From Phylloscopus collybita (Eukaryota; Chordata; Aves; Passeriformes; Phylloscopidae), in NCBI GenBank assembly GCA_027886175.1, contig JAJNNQ010000143.1, positions 186,001 through 250,000 on the forward strand: a stretch of DNA of 64,000 bases. The letters are read 5' to 3'. How positions within the stretch are numbered: position 1 is the stretch's first letter; each line of letters starts with the position of its first letter. Positions 12,211 to 24,630 of this stretch are shown here, in pieces. Under the pieces are notes generated by a model. It had not been told where the DNA came from. It saw only the letters and a list, made by a program, of their open reading frames with translations, and ran no database searches. The position numbers and the translations under genes were made by a program.

Positions 12211-15200
12211 GAAAGAGTAGATTAGTAAACTTAGGCTGCTTTTTCATACCATGCATATCCTTCTCATGCTCAGTTATTTTCTCTTTAAAAATCATTCTTG
12301 AGCCTTGCATGGACTTAGGATGAATCTAGTGCATCTGCCAAGAGTACTCCTGCTCTTCTGTATTGTCAGAAAACCTACAGGATTTCCTGTCTGTTTGTCA
12401 GAAAAAGCAAATTTAAAGTCCATTTTGGTTAATACTAGCAATGCTAAGAATTATGTCCTATTCTCACTGAAAATCATTTGGAAAGTATCTATAGTTTAAG
12501 CAAATCAATAGTAAGTAAATATGGACTGAAGGATGTATTCATGCGCAAAGCTGCCTAAGAATTGAGCACTAGGAGGCTGGAGAAAGCACAGAACCAAAGA
12601 AGGAAAACAGAGCAGTCTTGGCATGGACTGTCTCATAAATCCAGCTCCCACTCCAGCTGAACCGGAAGGACAATTAACAGGGGAATACAATCACATCAGC
12701 CTTAGAACATGATGGAACTGAGAGCAAGTAAGAGTGGTGATCATAGAAAAAACTGCATTGCCAGACAAGGCCAAATGTCTTTTAAAATTATTTTATTTGG
12801 CAGAATACTTACAATTGCAGATTCTCCAAAAAGTCAAAGTTAATCTCAAACAGTACATCATTACAGCAAACAATGGCTTTGGAAAAAAACAATGGCAGCC
12901 AGCAGGAAATGGCAAATGTGACTTAGAGGCAATGCAGTAAAACATTATCATATGCCTGCAATTCTTAATAGGAACATAATCTGTATGAAATTCGTATGTA
13001 ACATTACTGAAAAGTTATAAACAAGTAATAAAAGCAAGTGGAAGGAAAGTGACTACTATGGACTCCAAGCTGTAACTCTGTTACATACAGACTTTTTTAC
13101 CTCCTTCAAAGATCTAAAAGAGAGAGCAAAATATATATAGATTAAATCCTCACAAAAGAAGATTTTGGAAAAGTTTCACAGCCAATCAGGAGAGAGGATA
13201 AAAAACTCAACTCAGCCTAAAATGTTAAGACAGGAGATTTAAAAATCAAGCTGGAAGATAAATCCTGAGGTAGAAGAACTGTACTATGTCTGTGCAGCAG
13301 ACAGGTAGGATGATTTCCCCAGTATTCACCAGTACATAAACACATGTATGAAATCACAGGACCATGAGCACAGCAGCTCATGGCACAGGGACATGATTAC
13401 AGCACTTGGGCTCCAGCTGGACAATGGGCTTTTGACTAATGCTCATCTGAGCAATTGAGTATTGCAGAAGTGGAAACTGTCTGGCCACAGCACAACATAG
13501 TGGTTTGTCTCTCCCTCACCAGAGCACAGGCACAGCAGGCTAGCAGCTCCCAGCTAAGAGCCACAACTTGCCTTTGTCACTGGGGTCACCAGGCACAGCA
13601 GCGTGCACCGCAAGGCACCACGGTGACCCCAGGAAAAAGCGTGTCTGCACAACAAGGCACACGAGTGGTGGCACAAGTCACTTGTTCAATCATCTTCAAA
13701 ACGAGCAGAAGAAACACAGGCAGAAGAAACATAAGTTGAATCATTATGGCATTCAGTGCTTTTCAAAACAGAGTTTACTTTGGAGAACTTCCAGGAGAGG
13801 GGCTTGTTTGTGCATGGCCATGAACTGTCAGAGAGAGAAGAGCTAAGTGTTGTACTTTGTGTCACATTCTCTGTCACATGCCACAATCCTTCCCCTTCTT
13901 GGGACTCAGTAGTTTCTGGTTCCTGAGAGCATGAGGAGGTAGAGCTAAGAACACTGTAGTGTCTGACCTTGACAGTTCACAGACGAAGTTAACAGATGGA
14001 AATAGAAGGAGCACAGTGGAACAGAGAACACCAGTCATCCTGACAGGCATGCCAGCTGCCTGGCTACACTTGTTGGAATAGCCACCAGATTCCTACCCTG
14101 TGCACCCCATCCTTGGCACCTGTTTTCTGATCAATTTAGACACAGCCTGCAACTTGAAACCATAGAAATAACACACTTGTGGGGGATTTCAACTACCTTA
14201 TTGTCTCTTGGGAAATAACTATGCTTCCTTCTTCAAAGAGATTCCCTAGTGTTCTGACATATATATCAGAATATACAGCTAAGCTGGTGGTATATATTTG
14301 TATGATACAGCAACACTGAATGCTAATTATAAATATTATGCCAAATAATAATACATACATTTCTGCTAAGATTATAGAGAGAAAGGCTTTCTAAACTGTT
14401 ATTTTAAGTCTGAGATACCATGAAAAATACAACAGTATTTCTTTAAATCCTTTTAGTTTGGATATTAATCTCCAGTATTTACCTAACCTAAACAAGCGTA
14501 AAACAAACTTAAAAAATTAGTCAAAAGTTTATGTAATGGAAAGTTAATCACTAATATTCCAATAATAAGAAATACAGGGAGCAAAGAAATATTCCAACAC
14601 AAAAAAAGCTCGTCGTATTTCTGTTCTTCAGAAAAGGTTCTTTTGTCTATCACATAACTTACTCCTTTTCTGCTGCATTTGATCTTTAGCAACTCTCCCC
14701 CTCGGCTGATTTTGTTTTGACAGTTACTCTTTTTTTCTCCTGTTTCTCTACCTCCTTCTATTCAAGTCAATCCTTCCCCTCCCCAGTTCAAGCTCCTTCT
14801 GTTGCACATCATGAAACCGCAATTCTGTCTCTTCTGAACTTGGCAAATACTTTTTTTTTTCCACTCGGATTAAATCCCCTTGGAATGCCACAGGCAGAAA
14901 TTTGCAGCATAGATACTGCATATAGATATGGGCTCAATTCTGCATTCCTCTGCATCCCATCAGCCTTCTGCATTTGCTGATTTCACCCTGCCCTGCATGC
15001 ACTTTGCCATGCAACCCCAGGATGCCTTGTCTCTTCCACAGTGTTGCAAGGAGTCAACAATCACAGTTCCTCGAAAGAAATTATTTAATCAAAAATCAGT
15101 TGCAGACCTACATCCCTCTCCTGTTATGGCCTTATTTTAAGGCTTGTGATCTTCCCTGGCACTTAAACTCCATTTGTCTATCAAAAGACCACTGTGAACC

Positions 15201-15639
15201 CTCTTGCCTGCCTGCAGAAACAATAGGTCTCTTTCATTTCAAACCAGACAAAGCCCTGAAGAACACCCTCAGAAAATTACTGTTCTGTCTGGCAGCTGGT
15301 GAAGAATGGACCACATATAACTCCAATAGTTACTATTTCCGTTCCTGATCTTGTTGCAGTCTCCCTGCAGCAAAGCATCTGAGAGAGCAGGAACGTGTGA
15401 AATGCTTTTTCTGCCATTTGCCTGTGGCTGGAGGACAGAAGGCCGCCCTCAGTCACTGTCTTCAGACTGATGAAGCTGTGACATATCCTCCTGATTCCTA
15501 CAGCAACAGTGCTGTATCTGCTCCCAGACCGACAGCCCACCTCTCCCTCCTCCAGAAAGCTTCCTTACATGCACGCTGTCAGTGACACTCTCTGGGCCCT
15601 TTTCACCCTGAACATGCACTGAATTCCAACGTAATTGAC

Positions 15640-17005
15640 AACTGACAGAGTGCTGTGATGGCTGGTGATGGACTCGTTAGGAAGGGCAGGCTGGGGGATG
15701 AGGAGCAGGAGCTGCCCTTCAGCCAAGCCTGTGGCTGGAGCACACCGAGCTCCATCCTGGGATGGACAGAGAATGAGCTGAGAGCTCACAGACCAGAGTT
15801 GGGATCAGAGCCATCAGGCAGACCAACATGTAGCGCCGTGGTAGGTGTCTGCTGCAGACCACCTGCTGAGGAAAAAGTAGTGAGACCAAAGACAGCAGGA
15901 AAAATCCCCATGTCCACAGTCTCTGGTCTCCGTGGAAGACTTCAACCACCCCAGTATCTGCTGAGGGGATAACGGCAAGGCACAAGCAATCCACGAGGCT
16001 TCTGGGTCACACTGAAGATAAACTCCTAACTCCTAACTGAGGAGCAGACAAAGAGAGGTGCTCTGCTGGACATGGAAGAACTGGTCAGGAATGTGAAGGT
16101 CAGAGCAGCCTTTGCTAGACCATGAGATGGTATTTCAGGAGCATGAGAGGATGGACCAGGGTAGAAAACAGGACCACAGCTCTAGAGTTCAAAAGAGCAG
16201 TCTTTGGCCTCTTCAGGGATCTTCTAGGAAGAATTCAATGAGTTATGGCTTTGGAAAGAAGAGAGTTCCAGGAGATCTGGTTGATTTTCAAAGATCACCT
16301 ACTCCAAGTTCAAGACTGGTTCATCCTCCAGGCAGGAAATAAATCAAAAGCAGCAGCAAGTCTGCATGCATGAATAATAAGGAGCTCCCGACTGACCTGA
16401 AACATTACAAGAGGCAGAAGCAGGGACAGAATATTCCTTCTGGTGTCCCAGAAGGAATACAGAGACAGTGTCCAAGCATGTGGGGATGCAATTAGGATAA
16501 CAAAAGCCTAATTGGAGTTGAACCTAGTGAGGAACATGAAGGGCAGACAGAAAGGTTTTTACAAATATCTCAGCAGTAAAAGACAGACATGTGAGAATTA
16601 TGTGGGCTTACTGGGAAGGGGATTTGCTGAGAATGAACACAGAAAAGGCTGAAGTACTGAATGCCTTCTTTGCAACTTTATTGGCAAGACTGGCTGTCAG
16701 GAATTCCAGGCTCCTAAGACCAGTAAGGAAATCTGGAGCAAGGAAGACTTGCCATCAGTGAAGGAAGAAAATATTAGGAAGTGTTTAAACCAGATGGACA
16801 TACATAACAGGTGAACAGGCTTTTACTTAGAAAAGATTGCCCAAAGAGCAAGTTCACTCCATCACTGCAGATATTCAGAATTCCCTGAACTTGGTACTTA
16901 GCAAACTGCTCAAGCTGACCCAGCTCTGAGATGGGAGGCTGGAACACACGATCTCAAAAGGTCCTTTTTAACTTCAACCATTCTGTGATTTTATGATTCT
17001 ACTCA
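15640..17005 (+). mobile_element. Long truncated CR1 with ORF2 remnants
   Basis: The order of recognisable CR1 blocks shows one inserted element. They are the endonuclease-region clause around 15935-15995 (ggtagactt caaccaccc, then the 'cacaagcaatccacgagg' clause), the 'agaggtgctctgctggacatgg' region near 16050, the region just before the reverse transcriptase (16110-16700), then an abrupt jump to the 3' end (16920-17005) with the terminal ATTCTGTGAT repeats. Most of the reverse-transcriptase domain is missing, and stop codons and frameshifts break all frames. About 1.4 kb long, it is the longest CR1 copy in the window and clearly inactive. Confidence 0.85.
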
Positions 17006-19142
17006 GAAGAGACTTAAGCATGACAAGTAACTCTATCAGCTTGCCCAATCAACATGCAGCAAATTCATGTGAGGAACCACAGCCTGGAAACTGGAGCAGA
17101 AATAAGGCAAGGACAAAACACCTGGAGTGCCTTTACCTGCAAGCATGTATGCCAGTCCAGCAGCAGCGATTGAAAGAGTTTTTTGCCTTAAAAGGGATGC
17201 ATTAGGGGGCAAAACAGTATGATAATGAAGATAAGTAATGCATTTCTATTTTGCTATCCTTTAATGCAGGACTAGGAAGAAGCTACTGGAATGAAAAGCA
17301 TTGATAAAAAAAATTAAAGCAAACGCTGCTTAGTAATACCTAAACACAGTACACAGAAATGCATTCAAAATGCTGCTTCTGAAATAATTTTCCCACTTGA
17401 TCACTTTGAAATTATCACTGTTCCACTAGTGCTTCCGCATCCCATGCCTTGTATTAAAAAAAGATAAAAACATCAAACCATTCTTCAATCCTACTTCTGG
17501 TGCTAAATATGAGTTGGCTCCCTTAGAAGAGTATCACAGTGGGTTTAGAAGAGGTGGTGCCTATTATACATAATTTGCTTACTTTATTAGCAGTCCTTAT
17601 GTGGTGGCTCTGGTGCAGATAGGCCTGTCAAGTGTCTCTGCACGATTCTTTTAGACACCAGAAAGGGCTGCTGAGATGCAGACTCCTTGCATGAATGTTG
17701 TTTCCTGTTCTTCAGATTTGCCTGTTCACACCATTCAAAGGATCAACACAAAACACTCTCTGATGCTTCTCTGGAGAGCAAAAATCCTGCTTTCCTTATG
17801 GGGAGCTGCAAAGAAGTCTTTAATGCTGGCAATTATGGACTGAGGAAGGAACTCCCCAGATGAAACAACACTGCATAATTAATCTGTTTTACACAGGCAG
17901 CAGGAACAGTACCAGACTATTCCGGTTCACTCCTCCTTGTCAGCTGCAGGAGCAGAGCACCTGAATGTGCCCACAGCCTCTGCTCCAGGGAGGAGCAACA
18001 AAGAGCTGGCAGCCTGCGCTGAGGCTGACAAGCTCTGCACAAGCCCTCCTGGAGCACCGCTCCACTCCATTGCCATGGGAACAGATGGATGCCTTCCTGT
18101 TGCCAAGGAGACAGCCACTGCTGTTGGAGACTGTGCCCAAAGCATTTCAACATCTTTGAGATCATAAGGAGTCTTACACAGTCATAATCACCTCCCCCAG
18201 TTAAGCACATCAATCCTTCTCCCATTCCTATTTTCAGAATATGTTTTAAGCATTTTGCTGTATGTCAGATTATCCCTAATACCTGGTTTTGATATCAACA
18301 TTTAAAATGACATTGCCAACCTACACACCTCTGTATGCCTGTCTTTTCTCCTGTTGTCCTGTTGCTCTTTCAATTCACTCTCACTGATGTAATGTGCAAT
18401 AAACACGATTCCTTCCTCTCCACAGCCTCCCTGCTGTCTAGAACTGCACTTCCAGAGAAGCTGGCTGGCAAGAGGCAGTGTCCATCTCTCCTCTGTCCTC
18501 GCCACTATTTTCAACCAGAACATGTCTGTGAAATCAGCAGGCTCTGTGCACTGGAGGCCCCGGGGCAGCAGCACATTCCTGCCGTGTTCCCAAGCAGCTC
18601 CACACAGGCAGAGCCAGCACGGACACGGTCCTGGCAGGTCCGTACTGCCCCTCTGCGGCCGCCTTGGCCACTTCACCAGGGACAGGTCCTGCAGCACGGA
18701 CCTCTGTGGAGCTGGGATCTGCACTGCAGCCATGCGGGAGGAGCAAGGCAGCTCCCTGGGCTGCAGGATGCAGTGCCCATTGCACTGCTGCTGCCACCTA
18801 ATCCCGTTTCACATCCTCTCTCCTCCCTCACCCAAGCTTTTTCCTCATCCTTCTGAAAAGACTGCACTGATACCTTCAGATTTGCAATTTGGGGAGGAGT
18901 GTCAGCTGAAACAGGGGTCTGCTGCACCATATACCTGATGTGGGGAAGGAGACACAGATAGAGACTGGGCTCCAAGGATCAGTGGGTAGGATGCCTGATA
19001 ATGGGGAAGCCTGGCAGCTTGGCAGACTTGGTTTCTGGCAGCAAAGGGGCCCCTTCTCCACCCTTATACCTCAATTTACTGAGTGAATGCAGTGCACTGC
19101 CCTAAGAGTGAAGGGGAACACGGTCCACTTACTAAGCACAGA

Positions 19143-19775
19143 ATAGAATTACAGAACCATTTAGGTTGGAAAATGCCTTCAAGATCATCAAATCCAATGT
19201 AACTCAAGCAGTGCCAAATCCACCACTAAGCCATGTCCCCAAGTGTCATGTCTACATGTCTCTTCCCTCCAGGAATGGTGATTCTGATGCTTCTTTGAGA
19301 AGCCTGTGCTGGGGCTTCAGAACCCTTTCAATAAAGAAATATTTCCCAACAACCTAAGGCCGTTCCCTCTCCTCCTGTCCTTGTTCCCTGGGAGCAGAGC
19401 CCGACCCCCCCGGCTGTCCCCTCCTGGCAGGAGCTGTGCAGAGCCACAAGGGCCCCCCTGAGCCTCCTTTGCTCCAGGCTGAGCCCCTTTCCCAGCTCCC
19501 TCAGCCAACCCTGGGCCTCTAGCCCCTTCCCCAGCTCTGATCTCTTCACTGGACACACTCCAGCCCCTCAATGTCCTTCTTGTCACGAGGGGCCCAGAAC
19601 TACCCCCAGGACTGGAGGTGGCCCAGCAGTGCCAGCACAGGCACTGCCCTGGGGCTGTGCCCACACTGATGCTGGTACAAGTCAGGTGCCATTGGCCTCC
19701 TGCCCACCTGGGCACATCTGGGCTTATGTTCATCTGAAAAAATACCCCAACACCCCCAGTATTTTGTGCTCGTTT
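19143..19775 (-). mobile_element. CR1 LINE 3' fragment, antisense
   Basis: It begins at the CR1 3' end in reverse orientation (ACAGAACCATTTAGGTTGGAAA) and proceeds through the 'caagatcatcaaatccaa' clause to the 'cctcctgtcc ttgttccctggg' region. The open frames over it are antisense readings of a LINE. Confidence 0.9.
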
Positions 19776-20849
19776 TAAGCATGGTGCCTCATAATTTCAT
19801 CACATGCCTGTATCTTCTATAAATCCTAAGTCCATTTGTGCTTTCCTCAGTGGTGGCTGATGATCTCTAGCACTTTTACCTTCATATATCATTTCTTTAA
19901 AGAATTCTTACATGCCTCCTCTGATGGAAATCTCTCCACCTCTCACTATCCTAATTGCTTTTCCTAGAATTCTTCTAGTTCTACTAGTCACTGCATCTTA
20001 AGGGATACAGAACTCCATTCTCTCTTCAGAACATAAGAGAGCCATGGATTTATACAATATTACAACAGTAACTTCAGCTTTTGAAATTCATTTTCTGTAA
20101 TATCTAACCCTAAAATTTTCCATTTTAATCACCACTGTTAAGTTCGTGTTTACAGAGAACTCTCTATAAAGATGCCAAAATTTCTTTCCTGAGCTGAAAG
20201 AGGTAATTTTAGCAACAATGTGTCTACATTGGTAGGTTTATTTTCTTTATGCACTTTACATATAGATTCATCAAACTGGAATTTATTCCATCATATTATC
20301 ATCCAGTCTTTAAACACTCTTCCCCAATCCTAAGAGACAGATTGAGGTTCTACCGGGCCAAATAATGTCACATTATCATCTAATTTTGTTGCTTCATTAC
20401 TTAGACCTTTGGAAATCATTCATCATACACTGAGCACCAATAGGGAACCAAAAAGGGACAGAAACTCAACATTTATTCATCCTTCTACAGCCACCACCTT
20501 CAGCAGCAACTCCTGGTGTCCCAGGGACTGCACTAATCTGACTTAGACCTCTTGAAAGCCATGCCTGTAGTTTCCTAAAGGCTCATCAGTCAATGGAACT
20601 CTGCTCTTGGACTTTGTCACCATTATCCCTTGACTAACAGCCTAACAGTGACTCTCTTTTTCTGTAGCACTTTCCCCACTTACCTATTATCCCACCTGCA
20701 CGGAGAACCTCCTTGACTGCCTGACCTTCATGAAGAAGAGGTGTACTCTCGCCTTGCATGTACCCTCACATCTCCTGGCAAAACTCACCAGGAAGTGAAA
20801 TTGCTGCCTCTGGGGAAGAACAACCCCAGGCATCAGGATGTGCTGAGTG

Positions 20850-21365
20850 CCACCCAGTCCAAGAGAAGTTTGTCAAAGACCCTGAGTGGAACACGAGGCA
20901 GCAGCGAGGGCAGGGCACCTGGGCTGCACTGGCCACAGTGACAGGAGGGATCCTTCCCCTCACTGCAGCATGACAGAGGCCACAGCTGGAGTGCTGTCCC
21001 TACAAAGGGACTGGAGCATCCCTCCTGTGAGGAAGGGCCAGGAGTACTGGTACTGCTCAGTCTGGAGGAGACTCAGCGGGGAGCTCAGTAATGAATATAA
21101 ATACCTGATGAGAGCATGCAAAGAGGATGGATCCAGGCTCTTTTCAGTGGTGCCCAGTGACACCACCTGATGCCACGGGCACAAACTGAAACACAAGAGG
21201 CACATCAACAAACTATTTTACAGTGAGGGTGACAGGTTGCCCAGACAGGTTGTGGAGTCTCCCAGCTTGGAGATACTGAAGGGCTGTCTGTACATGGTCC
21301 TGAGCAACCAGTTCTGCTCGATGACCTCCAGTGGGCCCTTCCAACATCAAGCATTGTACGACTCT
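20850..21365 (+). mobile_element. CR1 LINE 3' fragment
   Basis: The CR1 3' segment is recognised by 'gaccctgagtgga', 'cacctgggctgcactgg', 'agactcagcggggagctcag', 'ggctcttttcagtggtgcc', 'aggttgcccagacaggttg' and the terminal 'gatgacctccagtgggcccttccaa' in pieces. Every block of the 3' half is present in order; coding capacity is lost. Confidence 0.9.
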
Positions 21366-23394
21366 CTGCTTTTTCTTACTGCTTATGAAGACTTTTCTTT
21401 ATTGACTATCTGTTTCCCTTATTAGCTTTTATATTCTTTAGAAACCTGGCTGAGAGCCATTTTCAAAACACTGAAATGCAATATGCTGACAAGCCCACTT
21501 TTATTTACATGACCTATCAAAGAATTCTAATCCTAATAAAACAGGGACACAATGGATAACAGAATAAGAACAGACCCATGGGGCACAGATGTTTGTCTCT
21601 ACAGAAGACACGCTCACTCCTTACACCCGCAGTAGCACACTTACACACTAAGTCTTCGAACAAAAACCAGGACTCTGCTAATTGCAACTTTGTGTGCAAT
21701 TTACATTGTTAAAGATACTAACAGGCCAGGATGGCTGCAGCACCCGACAGACACATTCACTCGGAAAATAAAATTTGAAGGAGTTATGAAGAGCCTGATA
21801 GAAGACATTACATAGAAGATAGAAGATAGAAGAACATGGTATCAGTCAGTGCTGGCTTTTTATCACACTGCAGCCAGTGCTGGTCACATCTCTAAAAGCA
21901 GACAGCAGAATTATAACCATGCAGATGTAGAAAGACTAGGTAAAAAATAATCCTCTTATGGAGAGGAACTGAAGCACAGTGCCTGTTTATATTGCAGAGG
22001 AGGGGAAATACACAGAATGGAAATTGTCACTGTGATGAAAGGAGCACATCATCTTGTAACAGAAGAACTTGATGATCACCAATAGAAATGGAGGACTAAG
22101 TTCAAAATGAATTAAATCTTTTTCATGCAAAATAGTCAGCCTGGGGCACTAACTGATATAGGACTTGCCAAGAGACACTGAAGATGCAAAAAGCAGTAAC
22201 TAGATAAGGAGGATCCAGTTTCCTCAAACTTGAAAACCACTTGGTAAAATCGGTATTTGTCAAATGTCCAAAAGACACACACCACCATTTACTTCAGAGG
22301 ATGGTGGAGGCTTAAAGTAGCAGACAGTCCACACCAAAGTTATGACAGCAGATGTTTCTCAGGTGCCCTGTCTCAGGGCACACTGCCGTGGTCCCTAGGT
22401 CTGTGCTGGTCTGTGCATATCCCAGGGAGATCTAGGCATGCTGTTCTTAGCAGTCCACACTGGTTCACTTCCTTAATAAGATAGATCTGGACTATCAAGC
22501 ACAAAACTGGCACAAGAATTACTTATAAACCACATATAGATTGTTCATAGCTGTTGAACTAGATTTTCATTCATACAAGAATGCTAAGCATTAAGAGAAC
22601 AAGCAGAGGGGCTGGCATGGCCTTTAGAGCTTCAAATCCTTCCTTACCCCAAGTCAGCCTTGATCTGCCAAAATCATCCTTAACAGGTATTTCTCCAAGT
22701 TCTTAAACCCTCCAGTGATAGAAGGTCTACGTTGTAGCAGTATATCATATTTAAATTTCCAATGGTTACCCAGCTTGTCTTTGTGGAAAGTATAAGACTA
22801 ACAGTAAGGACCAATGGAAATCAGTAAGTGCTCAGTAAAACATGGGTGTCACATGATCCAAAAGTTTATTTTAGCCATATGATCCATTAATATATAAACA
22901 ACCATGATCAATGCAGATCAACACCTGGCTTCAAGGTCGGTGTTGATGCCAGGGCTTTGGCTTCTCCAGGCATGGGATGTTCTTTGATGAATACAGATTA
23001 CTAAGGAGAGACAGGATTCACCATCAGCCAGTTCCCTGAGGACCCTGGCATGTTTCATCCCATGGACTCTTGTATGTACATGCTCCTCAGATGGTCTATG
23101 TCCTACTATGATCTACTCCTAGAGTGGGCAGGACTTCATTCCCTCTGCCCCTACCTTGAGATTCAGGGACTCCAGAGATTTGGGAAAAGCAATTACAAGT
23201 GAAAACTGAGCAGGAAAAAAAAGTTGTTGAGTACCTCAGCCTTCTCCATTTTGGTCATCACTAATTCTCCGTCTCATTTATTGGGGGAACAGATCCTGGC
23301 CACATGGGCTGCCATCCCGGAAACAACCTGTGTCCTAGCTGATCCCACAGCATGGACAGCACATGGGGCAGGGGGGATTATTTTGTTTGCTCTT

Positions 23395-23800
23395 GTCAGT
23401 CCTCACCTGTAGTTCACAGTACAAGACAAACAAGGATCTGGTGGAGCAAGCCCAGAGAAGGCCACAGAGATGCTCCGAGGGCTGAAGCCCCTCCACTCTG
23501 GAAATGGGTTGAGAGAGAGACAAGGGTATTCAACCTAGAGAAGAGAATCTCCGGGGAGATCTCCTTGTAGCCTTTAGCCCCTTTCAAAGGGCACTTGTAA
23601 GAAAGACAGACAGAGACTTTTTACCAAGGACAAGGGACAACACTTTTAAACTGCTGTTTTAAAGAGGGCAGTTTTAAATTAGACCTAAGGAAGACATTTT
23701 TTTACAATGAGGAAGGTGAAACACTGGAACATGACTCGGTGATCTGTGAAGGTCCCTTCCAGCCCACACCACTCTCTCCCTCTGTGACCCACAGTGAATG
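23395..23800 (+). mobile_element. CR1 LINE 3' fragment
   Basis: CR1 3' blocks in order: 'acaaggatctggtggagcaagccc', 'cagagatgctccgagggctg', 'ttcaacctagagaagagaa', 'ggtgaaacactggaaca' and 'tgaaggtcccttccagccc' (given as partial clauses). Truncated and noncoding. Confidence 0.88.
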
Positions 23801-24224
23801 AGCTTTGTACTTTCTCCTGCAACCACTCAGATTGCCCCCTGTCCACACAGGGTGATCAGCCTGCCAGCCCATTCAGTTACTATGTGGTTATCCGTATGAT
23901 CTCAAAGAACAAACAAGAATAAAACCCCATGAGTAACCTTCCACTATGACCTCTCTACCATGAAAATGGAAAGCTTAACAATCTGCAAGTAACATTTTAA
24001 AATCATTCCTCACTGATCTCACAGCTGCAAGCACAGCTCTTCTGCTCCATGCAGACATCACCTTCTAACTGTAAATTCTGCCATTGCCATGAATCATAGT
24101 ATTTTGCCAGGGGAAAATGATGAGTTTAAATCTTTAAAATTAATAGATTTATAAATTTTCCATACCACACTTTGTTGGGCCTTGCAATTTCACCAAGTGA
24201 AGTCAAATTTCTTTCACATGATAG

Positions 24225-24630
24225 GCTCATAAAATCTCAAGGAGGTTGGAATGGACTTAAAGATCATCTAGTCCCAAGCCCCTCTGCCCTGGGCAGGGAC
24301 ATCTCCCACTAGACCAGATCACTTGAGGCCTTATCCAACCCGTCTCTGAGCACTGCCAGGGACAAGGCATCCACAGCCTTCCTGGGCAACCTGTTCCAGT
24401 GCCTAACCACCTTCATAGTAAAAAATGTCTTCCTAATAGCTAATCTAAATCTCCCCTCTTTCAATTTGTACCTGTTAGTCCTTTTCCTATTACTGCAGTT
24501 ACTGAAAAAGAATCCCTCTCCAACTCCCCTGCAGCCGCTTCAGACACTTCCACACAACCTTCTCTTCTCCAGACTGAACAGTCCCAACTTTCTCAGCCTG
24601 TCTCCATAGGGGAGGTGCTCATCAAAAGCA
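24225..24630 (-). mobile_element. CR1 LINE 3' fragment, antisense
   Basis: An antisense CR1 3' end: the 'ggttggaatggacttaaa' clause, then 'gggcagggacatctcccac', 'ggcatccacagccttcctgg', 'gggcaacctgttccagtgcc' and 'cttctcttctccagactgaa'. Well preserved but truncated. Confidence 0.9.
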
